Below the pieces are notes generated by a model. It was not told the origin of the DNA and did not search any database. It saw only the letters and a list, made by a program, of their open reading frames with translations. Below are positions 31,777 to 39,772 of a DNA stretch of 42,325 nucleotides, in pieces. Position numbers and translations under genes: made by a program. The DNA is from a virus. Location of the stretch: positions 1 to 42,325 of the IMG/VR virus record IMGVR_UViG_3300012039_000016; one strand, given 5' to 3'. Numbering within the stretch: position 1 is the first letter of the stretch; each line of letters begins with the position of its first letter.

Positions 31777-31865
31777 TTATATTTTACATTCGTTACTTTC
31801 ATATCATCATCCACCTCAATGTACTCCCAACCTTGTTCGTGTTTTATGGGATAGAGTTTTTTCAT
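31773..31865 (-). CDS. 30-aa small peptide gene (possible)
   Basis: A very short frame starting at 31865 and ending in an ATGA with the next gene. The product has a Lys/Tyr start and an acidic middle (EYIEVDDDMKV). It fills an otherwise empty gap of 128 bases, but its size makes the call uncertain. Confidence 0.35.
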   Translation of the reverse strand: MKKLYPIKHEQGWEYIEVDDDMKVTNVKYK

Positions 31866-31904
31866 TTTGTTATAAGATTTGGGTGTTCGTAAATATTTAT
31901 AAAC

Positions 31905-32156
31905 TTAATCCCTTCCCCATCGTTCTCTGTTATCTGCCTCTTGCACATCGTCATCAGCAAAGGACACAACAGTACATTTTGCGGGTATAAATGCGTCGAC
32001 ATCATCAGCATAACCCCATTTTTCTCCATTATCGTTATACATCCACGTGTGTTCACCTATTCCCTCGCTAACCCATTGTTCATCTCGGTCTTTAAAGCCA
32101 ACATATACAGTATTATGACAATCATGCGTAGCGATAAATTTAGTTTCTTTGCTCAT
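31905..32156 (-). CDS. Small protein, unknown
   Basis: An 83-residue protein with an aromatic-rich, beta-like sequence (THDCHNTVYVGFKDRDEQWVSEG) and an acidic end. It sits 18 bases after the next upstream gene. No family recognised. Confidence 0.55.
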   Translation of the reverse strand: MSKETKFIATHDCHNTVYVGFKDRDEQWVSEGIGEHTWMYNDNGEKWGYADDVDAFIPAKCTVVSFADDDVQEADNRERWGRD

Positions 32157-32175
32157 GTGTTTTGGGGGTTAAGAA

Positions 32176-32391
32176 TTATCCATTATCGTTATGTGAGGCG
32201 TGAAAATTTAGCGCAGCAATAATTCCCTTTTTTGTTGGGGTTATTTCAATGGTGGTTATTTCTTTATCCCAGCCATCATCCCAAACACCTTCTGCATTTT
32301 TTTTTCTTGATTCTGCATCTTTTAATGAGCTTGTAAAATAAAATCCCGCACTTGATTCATTGACCTTGAAAGCCACTTTATATATTTTCAT
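32176..32391 (-). CDS. Small protein, unknown
   Basis: A 71-residue protein with a beta-hairpin start (YKVAFKVNESSAGFYFTSS) and a later ITTIEITPT strand. ATGA overlap with the upstream gene. No family recognised. Confidence 0.55.
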   Translation of the reverse strand: MKIYKVAFKVNESSAGFYFTSSLKDAESRKKNAEGVWDDGWDKEITTIEITPTKKGIIAALNFHASHNDNG

Positions 32392-32771
32392 AGTTTTTTA
32401 AGTATCACAAATTTCGATTCAGGCTTGAAGATTATTCCGTTTGCCTGTAAGAGCGTTCTAAAACTTTCTTCTTTGGTTTCAACGCAGTTATGAAGGTGTC
32501 CCCTGAATAAAATGTAATCCTGATATTCGCCATTATCCCACTTTTCCACAAACTCCTCCACATCAAAATCAATGTCGGATTGTGTGCAAGTGCCGAGAAA
32601 CTCATAATCTTCTTTTGGTATTTCAATAAAGCCGTGTCCCTCATTTGATTTTTCAAGCCGATATGATATGACGGTTTTATTATTAATAAGATTTTTACAT
32701 AAATGACTGTAAGAATTTTCAGGCACTTCCACAACTATTATCGTCCCTGATGCGGTTTGGATGGAGGTCAT
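32388..32771 (-). CDS. Early protein, unknown
   Basis: A 127-residue protein. The start at 32771 (MTSIQTASG) gives an ATGA overlap with the upstream gene; a longer frame to 32822 would overlap by 55 bases. It is beta-rich with an acidic middle (DFDVEEFVEKWDNGEYQD). No family recognised. Confidence 0.6.
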   Translation of the reverse strand: MTSIQTASGTIIVVEVPENSYSHLCKNLINNKTVISYRLEKSNEGHGFIEIPKEDYEFLGTCTQSDIDFDVEEFVEKWDNGEYQDYILFRGHLHNCVETKEESFRTLLQANGIIFKPESKFVILKKL

Positions 32772-33130
32772 GGCTTTTTTCTTTCGTTGTATAATTTTAT
32801 AAATTCTGTAACAGCAATCCATGTTGCCCCAATTTTAGTGTCGGCAGTATAAAATCCTCGTTTGTTGATTTCGTTTACGTTATTTTCCTTCTCCCATTCA
32901 TCAATAGAGCAAGAGCATCCACGAATACTCATCAGGTAAGTAGCTTCAATCTTTTCCACCACAGGCATAAGAAAATCCCAAGAGCAATCATATTTACAAT
33001 ACTCCGAAACAGGAGTGTCCTGCTCAAATAGGAATCTTATTGTAGGCACTATTCCGTTTTTATAATATACTTCAAAATCCATAAATTTTGCAATCAGTAT
33101 ATTCCCATTAATCGTTTCTTCTCTGGTCAT
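32768..33130 (-). CDS. Early protein with Cys pairs, unknown
   Basis: A 120-residue protein with CKYDC and CSCS segments (near residues 45 and 72) that could bind metal, and a helical C-terminus ending in a basic tail. The ATGA with the next gene shows coupling. No family recognised. Confidence 0.55.
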   Translation of the reverse strand: MTREETINGNILIAKFMDFEVYYKNGIVPTIRFLFEQDTPVSEYCKYDCSWDFLMPVVEKIEATYLMSIRGCSCSIDEWEKENNVNEINKRGFYTADTKIGATWIAVTEFIKLYNERKKP

Positions 33131-33170
33131 CTTATTTTATTGTTAATGTAATTGGTGTATTCTTCGGGGG

Positions 33171-33377
33171 TTATCCGTTTTTATTAAACACATTTCCGTG
33201 TCCTGCGCTGCAATAAAAAACTCTTGATTTATCTGTCCTTCTGTCAAATTGAGCCTGATTAATAATAAATGGATTCCCGCAATTACAGCAGTAATATGTA
33301 TGGTGGTTGAATGGTTTTAAATTTGAAACAGTTCGCTTCAATTCTTTCAACTCTATTTCTAATTCACGTTTGGTCAT
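33171..33377 (-). CDS. Small zinc-ribbon protein
   Basis: A 68-residue protein with a coiled-coil start (ELEIELKELKRTV) and one CxxC (CCNCG near 30-34) paired with a later CSAGH (56-60), a minimal zinc ribbon. Possibly a small DNA- or RNA-binding factor. Confidence 0.6.
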   Translation of the reverse strand: MTKRELEIELKELKRTVSNLKPFNHHTYYCCNCGNPFIINQAQFDRRTDKSRVFYCSAGHGNVFNKNG

Positions 33378-33396
33378 TGTTAATTGAGTTAGGGGG

Positions 33397-33675
33397 TTAT
33401 CGTATTTGGTAATAATGGTTGGGTTTATTGTAGCGTTCCATCACCTTTTCGTCCGTCTTTATCAGGTAGCCTTTATGGTATAGGTTAGTGCAGCTTCTTC
33501 TTACGCTTGATTCATGGAACTTTAGCGCATCTGCCGCTTGCAGGGCGGTTGCCTTTTTTACCTTGCGGAAGTATTCAAGTACCTTTTCTTCTTGTGTGTG
33601 CGCCTGTTGCTCGAATTTAACGAGTTCTTTTCCTTCGCTGGCGATGGTGTTGAAAAAACTTAACTGCTCTTTCAT
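33397..33675 (-). CDS. Winged-helix DNA-binding protein (probable)
   Basis: A protein of about 92 residues starting at MKEQLSFFNT (ATGA overlap at 33675); a longer frame to 33795 reads through the membrane-peptide gene. After a helical lead, residues 27-70 contain EEKVLEYFRKVKKATALQAADALKFHESSVRRSCTNLYHKGYL, the plan of a helix-turn-helix with a wing (YLIKTDEKV). It is a likely transcription or replication regulator. Confidence 0.65.
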   Translation of the reverse strand: MKEQLSFFNTIASEGKELVKFEQQAHTQEEKVLEYFRKVKKATALQAADALKFHESSVRRSCTNLYHKGYLIKTDEKVMERYNKPNHYYQIR

Positions 33676-33827
33676 ATATCCACCGATGTCCAAAATAATA
33701 AATTCCCAAGAGCATATCCCCAAACTAATGCTATAAGTAACGTTAATTGATTTGGCGGCAACAATCCTAACAGGGACATTGCCGGGATAAACCATAATAA
33801 GTTTTTTAGAAACTTTTTTCTGTTCAT
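33672..33827 (-). CDS. 51-aa two-span membrane peptide
   Basis: An ATGA at each end couples it to both neighbours. Two hydrophobic segments (about residues 8-24 and 29-47) are joined by a short PPNQ turn, with a basic start, as in small hairpin holins or envelope-exclusion peptides. It lies in the early region, so exclusion or host take-over is more likely than lysis. Confidence 0.6.
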   Translation of the reverse strand: MNRKKFLKNLLWFIPAMSLLGLLPPNQLTLLIALVWGYALGNLLFWTSVDI

Positions 33828-34180
33828 TCTAATTGGTCTTTTACTTTCTGAATTTCGGCATCCATGTAATTATTGTAGTAGGTTTCCCAGTCGAGTTCCC
33901 CGCCTTTTTGTTCCCACAATCTATATATACAAGCCCGGAGTTTCTGTGATTTTGTCTTTACCTTTTTCCCGTCTTGCATAACCGTTTCATCAATCATCTT
34001 TTCTTCCAATGGGGAAATGTTGTTGTCGGAAAGAAGCGCCTTAACATATTTATTTCTCATAGAGAAAACATTAGTTATGTCGGTTGAGTCTATTTCTTGT
34101 GACCCCAATACTATTTTAAGGCTTCCATCTGACCTTGTGGATAAATTTTCTATTATTACGCCCAATACGATTTTAGCCAT
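33824..34180 (-). CDS. Early protein whose N-terminus matches the neighbouring endonuclease
   Basis: A protein of about 118 residues starting MAKIVLGVI (start 34180, overlapping the upstream stop by 8 bases). Its first 29 residues are about 70 percent identical to the first 29 of the upstream endonuclease (20 of 29 by eye). The rest is helical and charged, unrelated to the nuclease. The shared N-terminus probably has its own role in this protein, and the endonuclease gene acquired it. No family recognised. Confidence 0.65.
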   Translation of the reverse strand: MAKIVLGVIIENLSTRSDGSLKIVLGSQEIDSTDITNVFSMRNKYVKALLSDNNISPLEEKMIDETVMQDGKKVKTKSQKLRACIYRLWEQKGGELDWETYYNNYMDAEIQKVKDQLE

Positions 34181-34796
34181 TGTATGTAAATTTATAATTA
34201 TTGCCACATGATTCCTGTACGCCCCGGCACACCTTTGATACAGAGGAAACGCTCAAGCCTAATTCTTTTGCCGCATCTATTATAGAGCCATAAACTTTAT
34301 TATTTGTCAAGCATTTTATTGACCTTGAACTTTTCGATGCCCCGCCTGTTTTTATAAGCCCAATATTTACAGCGTGGCGGATATTCTCTCTTCGGGTAAC
34401 CCACTCTAAATTTTCAACCCTATTGTCTGTCTTAATGCCATTAATATGGTTGACCTCTGGTTTCTTTTTTGGATTAGGAATAAATGCCTGTGCAACCAAA
34501 AAATGAATAGACATCGCCTTAGCGTCTTTTTTGCTTCTCGCTAATCTGATGAACAAATACCCTCTTGTCATCTTTTGGTTTTTGCGTATAATTTCTTTGC
34601 GAGTTCTGGTTTTTCCGTAAGACGAATTAACTGTTTTTGCAAATGCTTTTACTCTACCAACATTGCTTATTTGATAAAGCCCCTCATAGCCGACAACATC
34701 TTTCCATGCCTCTTGTGTGCCGATGACAATTTTAAAGCTGTTGTCGCTGCGGGTGCTTATTCCCTCTATAACTATGCCTAAAACTATTTTGCTCAT
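34173..34796 (-). CDS. NUMOD4-HNH-NUMOD1 homing endonuclease with borrowed N-terminus
   Basis: A 207-residue homing endonuclease. The NUMOD4 domain spans about 31-85, with AWKDVVGYEGLYQISNVGRVK typical of the family. The HNH region (97-142) has VNHINGIKTDNRVENLEWVTR with the catalytic His near 117. A C-terminal NUMOD1-like repeat near 158-205 ends KFTYNG. Residues 1-29 are unlike any endonuclease and resemble the N-terminus of the next gene. It is the first gene after the promoter at 34849-34819. Confidence 0.9.
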   Translation of the reverse strand: MSKIVLGIVIEGISTRSDNSFKIVIGTQEAWKDVVGYEGLYQISNVGRVKAFAKTVNSSYGKTRTRKEIIRKNQKMTRGYLFIRLARSKKDAKAMSIHFLVAQAFIPNPKKKPEVNHINGIKTDNRVENLEWVTRRENIRHAVNIGLIKTGGASKSSRSIKCLTNNKVYGSIIDAAKELGLSVSSVSKVCRGVQESCGNNYKFTYNG

Positions 34797-34818
34797 TTTA
34801 TATAATAAATTGACGCTA

Positions 34819-34849
34819 CAAAAATATACACAATATTTATTGATTCAAC
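34819..34849 (-). promoter_or_regulatory. Leftward early promoter
   Basis: On the minus strand GTTG (34849-34846), 19 bases, TATTTTTG (34826-34819). It drives the right early operon from the endonuclease gene and is divergent from the promoter at 34923, 73 bases away. Confidence 0.8.
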
Positions 34850-34922
34850 AAATGGCGTTAAATTATTTCTCCTTGATACTTAAATAGTTAAATAAAAGTA
34901 GCATAAAAAAGTTACTTTTAGT

Positions 34923-34953
34923 GTTGCATAATAGGATTATTGATATATCTTTG
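34923..34953 (+). promoter_or_regulatory. Rightward early promoter
   Basis: GTTG (34923-34926), 19 bases, TATCTTTG (34946-34953). It places the transcript start just before the ATG at 34969. Because it covers the start of the longer open frame at 34921, the shorter start is used. It drives the plus-strand operon to 39178. Confidence 0.85.
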
Positions 34954-34968
34954 CATCAAAATTATAAT

Positions 34969-35118
34969 ATGAAACAATCAAAAAACAATAGGAAAATCGG
35001 GCGGAAAAAGCTACCTTTGGGAGATAAAAAGAAGGTAATCCGCGTATGGATAAAAGAGAAGCACTTCGCATCCGCCAAAAAACAAATCAACGAACTAGTC
35101 CGAGAAATAGAAAAATGA
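34969..35118 (+). CDS. 49-aa basic protein, first gene of the right operon
   Basis: Starts at 34969 because of the promoter position. About 40 percent of residues are Lys or Arg, with a short strand then a helical C-terminal half (IRVWIKEKHFASAKKQINELV). It resembles small ribbon-helix-helix-type regulators. The ATGA with the next gene shows coupling. Confidence 0.65.
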   Translation: MKQSKNNRKIGRKKLPLGDKKKVIRVWIKEKHFASAKKQINELVREIEK

Positions 35119-35387
35119 AAATAACAAACAGCATGACACTTCTCGAAGAAACCATACTAAGGCACTGGCATCGTTTAAAGGACTTTGAAATAGTTGCCTT
35201 GAAACAATTAGAAAAGAAGGTCGTTAAACAATTAATCAGCCTTGACCCCGAAGAACAGCAAAAAGCGGACGCAAATCAGGAGCTAATTGAAAGCATAATT
35301 GAGTTGCTGAACTACGAAAAGTATTCACGATTAGACGAGGTAAAAGAATTAATAAGAGTAGAAGTAAAAGAAGCACTTGAAGCATGA
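35115..35387 (+). CDS. Small helical protein, unknown
   Basis: A 90-residue protein starting at the ATGA overlap (35115); the open frame to 35046 is rejected. It is all-helical with heptad-like Leu/Glu/Lys pattern (ADANQELIESIIELLNYEKYS), so a coiled-coil partner is likely. No family recognised. Confidence 0.6.
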   Translation: MKITNSMTLLEETILRHWHRLKDFEIVALKQLEKKVVKQLISLDPEEQQKADANQELIESIIELLNYEKYSRLDEVKELIRVEVKEALEA

Positions 35388-35581
35388 AAACGCCAATAAT
35401 AATACTTTCAATTATCTTTATTGTTATTATGCTTGTGCTATATTTGAAATATAGGTTTCCCCAATCCGCTAATTTAATTGACGGAATCTGTTGCATGATT
35501 TATTCTGTTTTACTATTTATCGGGGCAGCCTTATTATTCTCTTGTGGCGCAAATTTAATTGAACCATTATTTAAAAAATAA
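35384..35581 (+). CDS. Two-span membrane protein
   Basis: A 65-residue protein with two spans (residues 4-20 and 37-54), the second containing CGANL. ATGA with the previous gene. Possible envelope modifier or holin-like. Confidence 0.65.
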   Translation: MKTPIIILSIIFIVIMLVLYLKYRFPQSANLIDGICCMIYSVLLFIGAALLFSCGANLIEPLFKK

Positions 35582-35585
35582 ACCA

Positions 35586-35837
35586 ATGAACAACAGAGAA
35601 AAGAAGTTACAGGAGGCTGCGAACAATTTAGCATCTGAATATGCAGAGGATGGCTTTGGTTTTGAATATAAAAGAGGCTTTCTTCATGGCGCAAATTGGG
35701 AGAGGGAAAACAACGAATGGCTCGTTATTGTTGGAATAGCGTTTGAGAGAGGTAAATTAGAGGCAAGAAAAGAGCCTAACAAACAAATGACGGGAAGCGA
35801 ATATATAGAATCTATCCTGAAACAAAAAACCACATGA
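35586..35837 (+). CDS. Small protein, unknown
   Basis: An 83-residue protein; start at 35586 gives a 4-base gap, and a longer frame would overlap the previous gene by 23 bases. It has a charged helical start, then a WERENNEWLVIVGIAFERGK segment. No family recognised. Confidence 0.6.
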   Translation: MNNREKKLQEAANNLASEYAEDGFGFEYKRGFLHGANWERENNEWLVIVGIAFERGKLEARKEPNKQMTGSEYIESILKQKTT

Positions 35838-36076
35838 ACTATGTTGATGAACATATTGACCGAATGTATAGGGAGGCAATGGCGCATCAGGAAAAAATAG
35901 TAGCTATGATTGAAAGTTTAAAAAAGGAAAAGAGGAAATGGAAAAGCCCAAAGCATCAGGGGGAGCATCGCACACAGAAAGGGCAAATGGAACACCTGAA
36001 ACAAGACTTGTTAGATTCAATCGCATGGACAAAAATGCTTGACGGCAAAAGATTCAAACAAAATTCAATAAAATAA
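35834..36076 (+). CDS. Small basic helical protein
   Basis: An 80-residue protein coupled by ATGA. Lys/Arg/Gln-rich helices (MIESLKKEKRKWKSPKHQ) make it a candidate nucleic-acid binder. No family recognised. Confidence 0.6.
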   Translation: MNYVDEHIDRMYREAMAHQEKIVAMIESLKKEKRKWKSPKHQGEHRTQKGQMEHLKQDLLDSIAWTKMLDGKRFKQNSIK

Positions 36077-36084
36077 AAACACCA

Positions 36085-36459
36085 ATGCCGCGCACAGCTA
36101 CTAATATGAAAAAAGAAGATTTAAAAATAGGGCAAGTTCTTTATTTAAAGCCAATAAACAATGCCTCAAGGAGAGGGGATGGCGAAATAAAAGAAACCTA
36201 CATCACTAAAATAGGCAAAAAATATATCATAGTAGACGGGTATTATGGCAGATTCTTTATTGATTCATTGCTACAAGATGCCGGACAATATTCCTCTAAC
36301 TATCAAGCATACACTACAAGACAGCAAATCGAGGAGGAAAGAGAAATGCAGACACTTAGAGATAAATTAAGAAAATATTTTGATGGCGTGTGGGGCGAAT
36401 CGCGGAAACTCACTCTACAACAACTTAGAAAAGTAGATAATATTATTTCAGAAAAATGA
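36085..36459 (+). CDS. Early protein, unknown
   Basis: A 124-residue protein (start 36085, or 36106 at the second Met). A beta-rich first half (LKIGQVLYLKPINNASRRGDGEIKETYITKIGKKYIIV) looks like a small barrel, followed by a helical charged C-terminal half. No family recognised. Confidence 0.55.
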   Translation: MPRTATNMKKEDLKIGQVLYLKPINNASRRGDGEIKETYITKIGKKYIIVDGYYGRFFIDSLLQDAGQYSSNYQAYTTRQQIEEEREMQTLRDKLRKYFDGVWGESRKLTLQQLRKVDNIISEK

Positions 36460-36599
36460 AAACCCGCACCTTCCACAATGCTATTTGCACAACCGACATT
36501 ACAAGGTTCATGCTATGGCTCGCCACCAATGATATGGCGGGAAAGAAAACAGATACCATAAAAACAAAACTCGGAACACTTTATATTATTCACAACTAA
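36456..36599 (+). CDS. 47-aa small protein, unknown
   Basis: Coupled by ATGA to the preceding gene. Sequence has TTDITRFMLWLATNDM and a basic region (GKKTDTIKTK). Too short to call beyond being translated. Confidence 0.5.
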   Translation: MKTRTFHNAICTTDITRFMLWLATNDMAGKKTDTIKTKLGTLYIIHN

Positions 36600-36612
36600 A
36601 ACAAATAAAATC

Positions 36613-37008
36613 ATGGAACAAAAAGGAATTATGGGATGGCTATTCTTCGGAACATTCGTTATTGTAGGACTAATCGTTTTATCAATGTGGGGATGCCCGC
36701 AGTACAATGTCTATCAACAGCGCAAGGCAGGGGAAGCGAAATTAGCGGAAGCGGAATCCTCTCGGCAAATAGCCATAAAAGAGGCAAGCGCAAAGCAACA
36801 GAGCGCATCACTATTAGCACAAGCCGACACTATCAGGGCACACGGAATCGCCCGCAGCAACCAAATAATCGGGCAGTCATTATCGCAACCGTACCTACAT
36901 TGGTTTTGGATTGATAACATTGATAAAAGCAATAACGTAATCTATGTACCCACAGAAGCAAACATTCCTATTATGGAAGCGGGCAGGCACGAAATACAAC
37001 CAAAATAA
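36613..37008 (+). CDS. SPFH/prohibitin-like truncated membrane protein
   Basis: A 131-residue protein with an N-terminal membrane span (residues 7-26) followed by CPQYNVYQQRKAGEAKLAEAESSRQIAIKEA, the coiled-coil tail typical of SPFH (prohibitin/HflK) proteins, but without the SPFH core. The end (IYVPTEANIPIMEAGR) is also family-like. Phages of Bacteroidetes often carry this type of protein. It may interfere with host FtsH-HflKC complexes; this is inference. Confidence 0.7.
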   Translation: MEQKGIMGWLFFGTFVIVGLIVLSMWGCPQYNVYQQRKAGEAKLAEAESSRQIAIKEASAKQQSASLLAQADTIRAHGIARSNQIIGQSLSQPYLHWFWIDNIDKSNNVIYVPTEANIPIMEAGRHEIQPK

Positions 37009-37027
37009 AAACTAAAACACAAACATC

Positions 37028-37387
37028 ATGGAAACATTAAAAACAAAAATCACCGTAACCGAAAAGCGGGAAGTTGAAAAGGAAATTGAATTGCCGTACT
37101 ATTCAAAAAGCGAGTACGAACATTATGTAATTTACGGAGATGGCAAAACCGTAACTGTTTGGCTGAACAAGGCGCAAACCACCACCAATATTTCTACTAT
37201 TGATTCCGCAAACGACTACGAAAAAGCAATCGCAGCCGAACCATGCACCGAACAGGAGTTTTACGAAGCCATGCAAAAAGCCATCTGCATAATTGCAGTA
37301 GCATCTAATTTGCTGATTGATGTAGGGAGATTGCCAGAACCTAAAGATTTTGAAACCGCAAGCACCGAACCCAATGTATCAATTTAA
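37028..37387 (+). CDS. Early protein, unknown
   Basis: A 119-residue protein with a beta-rich charged start (TLKTKITVTEKREVEKEIELPYYSKSEYE) and a helical end. Its stop lies inside the nuclease gene start. Phage proteins that pair with recombination nucleases are often this size; no motif confirms it. Confidence 0.6.
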   Translation: METLKTKITVTEKREVEKEIELPYYSKSEYEHYVIYGDGKTVTVWLNKAQTTTNISTIDSANDYEKAIAAEPCTEQEFYEAMQKAICIIAVASNLLIDVGRLPEPKDFETASTEPNVSI

Positions 37388-38417
37388 CTTCCGTAAGATT
37401 TGGAACGAATCGCTGCCAATGACGCAGCGTGAACCGAAGGAGCGCAACTACCTGTACGCCTCTGAACTATACAAGCCAATGATTGACCGCTACCTTGCGC
37501 TCAAAGGAACGCCACCATCAAATGTACCCAACGAAAGGTCATTCAGAAAATTTTGGAGTGGCAACGCATGGAACTTCATTGCGGGGCTGGTATTACATCA
37601 GCTTGGCATTGTTCAGGCGGCAGAACACGTTGTCAATATCGAAGATTTGCCCGTACCCGTTCATGGCAGGCTTGACTACCTTGTTGGCGGCATCCCGGAC
37701 TATGACAAAGCCCGCAAAACAATATCCTCTTACCCCTTTGAAAAAGAAATGATGGAACGGTTTATGACAGTCATCAACAACTTTGAACAAACCGTAGGGC
37801 ATCAGGAAATCGAACTAATGGTACACGAAATAAAATCCTGCTCCGAATTTGTTATCAACATGATTAACGAGGGCGGGCATATTACAGGACACGATTTACA
37901 GGTTTACCACTACCTGAAAGGATTGAATATGCAGCGCGGGGTAATATCCTACATCAGTAAAAATGATTCCCTGATGGGCGATGTTATTATTAACCATCCT
38001 GACGCTAATCTTGAAAATCTTTACATGGGCGACTTGTTACTTTTGAGAGGATATTTAGATGACAATACCCGCCCAGAACCACTCTCATTAATTACCTTTG
38101 AGGGCAAATTTAAAAAGCGGTTGGATATTGAATACAGCAATTATTTAACTCTTGTGTATGGCTTCAAAGAACCTATGGAGTATTCCGATTCAGTTAAAGG
38201 ACAAGTCAGCAGATGGAATCGTGTCTTGGCTCGGCTAAAAGATATTCAGGATGGCAAGCGTGGCAAACCCACCAAGAAAGAACCCGAAGGAAAATTAGTA
38301 GCATTAACCGATAATAACAAATCCGCGATAGATGAAATGTCAAAGGACGGGTATAACGCTTACGAACTTGCCAAAGAAGCCGTAATTATAGAGGAAGAAA
38401 TTGAAGAAACAGAATAA
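37374..38417 (+). CDS. PD-(D/E)XK exonuclease (Cas4/RecB-like)
   Basis: A 347-residue nuclease. The start at 37374 (MYQFNFRKIW) gives a 14-base overlap with the preceding gene; an earlier start at 37350 is possible. Core motifs are GRLDYL with D101, HEIKS with E152 and K154, and LQVYHYLKGL with Q176, matching the RecB/Cas4 nuclease fold. A long helical and acidic C-terminus follows. It would act with the SSB-like protein at 38420 in phage recombination or DNA degradation. Confidence 0.8.
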   Translation: MYQFNFRKIWNESLPMTQREPKERNYLYASELYKPMIDRYLALKGTPPSNVPNERSFRKFWSGNAWNFIAGLVLHQLGIVQAAEHVVNIEDLPVPVHGRLDYLVGGIPDYDKARKTISSYPFEKEMMERFMTVINNFEQTVGHQEIELMVHEIKSCSEFVINMINEGGHITGHDLQVYHYLKGLNMQRGVISYISKNDSLMGDVIINHPDANLENLYMGDLLLLRGYLDDNTRPEPLSLITFEGKFKKRLDIEYSNYLTLVYGFKEPMEYSDSVKGQVSRWNRVLARLKDIQDGKRGKPTKKEPEGKLVALTDNNKSAIDEMSKDGYNAYELAKEAVIIEEEIEETE

Positions 38418-38419
38418 CA

Positions 38420-39178
38420 ATGGTAGATTTCAGCAAACATTTAGACAGAAATAAACATTTAAACAATCAAACAAATATCACAATGACAACAAACGACATT
38501 CCGGGAACGGGAAAAATTTACGACAAAAAAAGGTTTTACCTTAACATCATTAACGGCAAGCTGGCTCAAAAAGTAACTCCTGAATCCGAAGGGGCGCAAA
38601 AGCGAACCTACAAAAAGAAAAATGGGGAGGAAGTAACTAAGTATGAAAAGTATTATGCCACTATTGAAGGATTGCTGGCAGATGTAATTTTACAGGACAG
38701 CGACTTCGGGGAACAGATACTTATAAAGCTAACCCCAAACAACGAATCAGAAGTTATTGTTCAACTGCCGTTTAACTCACGGGAGGCGAACAAATTCCTG
38801 TTAAAGCTGCCCAACATCAATCCCAAGCAATTAGTTAAATTATCCCCGTACAACTTTTCAGACAAAGAGGATAAAGAAAAAAAGATAATCGGGATGAATG
38901 TATTTCAGAATGAAGTTAAAATTGCGGATTACTACACGCCCGATAAAGCAAACGGCTATCCCTACCCCGACAAAGGCGATGACGGCAAATTCGTTTACCT
39001 CGACAAAGACGAATTTAAAATCCTCACCATCAAACAGGGTAAATTCCTGAAAGGTGAACTCGAAAAGTGGAGGATGAACCACCAACCCGAACAAACAGGA
39101 AATGTATCTATAAGTGCTGATGAAGTTCCTCCATTGACCATTCCTGTAAATGATGATTCTTCGGGTTTGCCCTTCTGA
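38420..39178 (+). CDS. Single-stranded DNA-binding-like protein
   Basis: A 252-residue protein with a central OB-like basic, beta-rich region and a flexible C-terminus ending DDSSGLPF. That acidic tip with a final Phe is the hallmark of SSB tails, which recruit repair and replication partners. It starts 2 bases after the exonuclease stop. The tip may be used to recruit host or phage nuclease. The call rests on the tail, the length and the neighbour. Confidence 0.7.
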   Translation: MVDFSKHLDRNKHLNNQTNITMTTNDIPGTGKIYDKKRFYLNIINGKLAQKVTPESEGAQKRTYKKKNGEEVTKYEKYYATIEGLLADVILQDSDFGEQILIKLTPNNESEVIVQLPFNSREANKFLLKLPNINPKQLVKLSPYNFSDKEDKEKKIIGMNVFQNEVKIADYYTPDKANGYPYPDKGDDGKFVYLDKDEFKILTIKQGKFLKGELEKWRMNHQPEQTGNVSISADEVPPLTIPVNDDSSGLPF

Positions 39179-39207
39179 TGTAAGATTGTGTTTGTAGTTT
39201 ATTGATA

Positions 39208-39236
39208 GAGGCGGGGTGTAAAAGCCTCGCCTTTTT
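39208..39236 (+). terminator. Rho-independent terminator of the rightward operon
   Basis: A GAGGC/GCCTC stem (39208-39212 with 39224-39228) encloses a loop, followed by GCCTTTTTA. It ends the plus-strand operon 34969-39178. Confidence 0.7.
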
Positions 39237-39241
39237 ACATT

Positions 39242-39276
39242 AAAAAACCGAGAGTGCCTATGAGTTCACCCTCGGT
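39242..39276 (-). terminator. Rho-independent terminator of the lysis operon
   Basis: ACCGAG/CTCGGT (39247-39252 with 39271-39276) with inner GTG/CAC; on the minus strand the stem is followed by TTTTTT. It ends the leftward lysis operon 41396-39332. The two terminators stand back to back. Confidence 0.75.
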
Positions 39277-39331
39277 AACTTTAAAAACTAAACACTCTAA
39301 AAACACTAAACCATGAATAAAAAAAACTTCT

Positions 39332-39772
39332 TTAATCTTTCATGTAAACTGTTTTGCCGTTTTCTTTGACGGCTCGCAAATTCTCATAACCCTTGTTATT
39401 TCTTGTATTTACAGACAAGTGAACCCAAGAATCAAACTCCTGTATTAGTTGGCGGTATGGTAGACTTGAATGTTTAATAAATTGATAAAACTGCTCAACC
39501 GTCCAGCCCGGTACTGTCATATCAACCGCTTCGTAAAGGCAATGCCGCGAGGTTGCAGCCCCGCCAATGGCTTTATTTAGTTCGGGCGAACGATACCCGG
39601 AGCTTATCCTTATCGGTGTTCCTATAGCTTCCCGCAGGGGTTCTAATAAAGTATTGCACAGGTAGCCAAGTTTAATGATACCGTCTTCTGTCGGGGTATT
39701 GTTTATTCCCAGCCTGATTGCGGTTTGCGAGAATGTTAGTTCCTCTAAAGTAAAATGTTCGCTCAACTTCAT
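39332..39772 (-). CDS. Peptidase M15-type endolysin
   Basis: A 146-residue zinc D,D- or L,D-carboxypeptidase-like endolysin (M15 family). RISSGYRSPELN (55-66) is the family entry motif. SRHCLYEAVDM gives zinc ligands H77 and D84, and WVHLS gives H118. It should cut peptidoglycan peptides at lysis. There is no signal peptide, so a holin is needed; candidate holins lie upstream. Confidence 0.9.
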   Translation of the reverse strand: MKLSEHFTLEELTFSQTAIRLGINNTPTEDGIIKLGYLCNTLLEPLREAIGTPIRISSGYRSPELNKAIGGAATSRHCLYEAVDMTVPGWTVEQFYQFIKHSSLPYRQLIQEFDSWVHLSVNTRNNKGYENLRAVKENGKTVYMKD

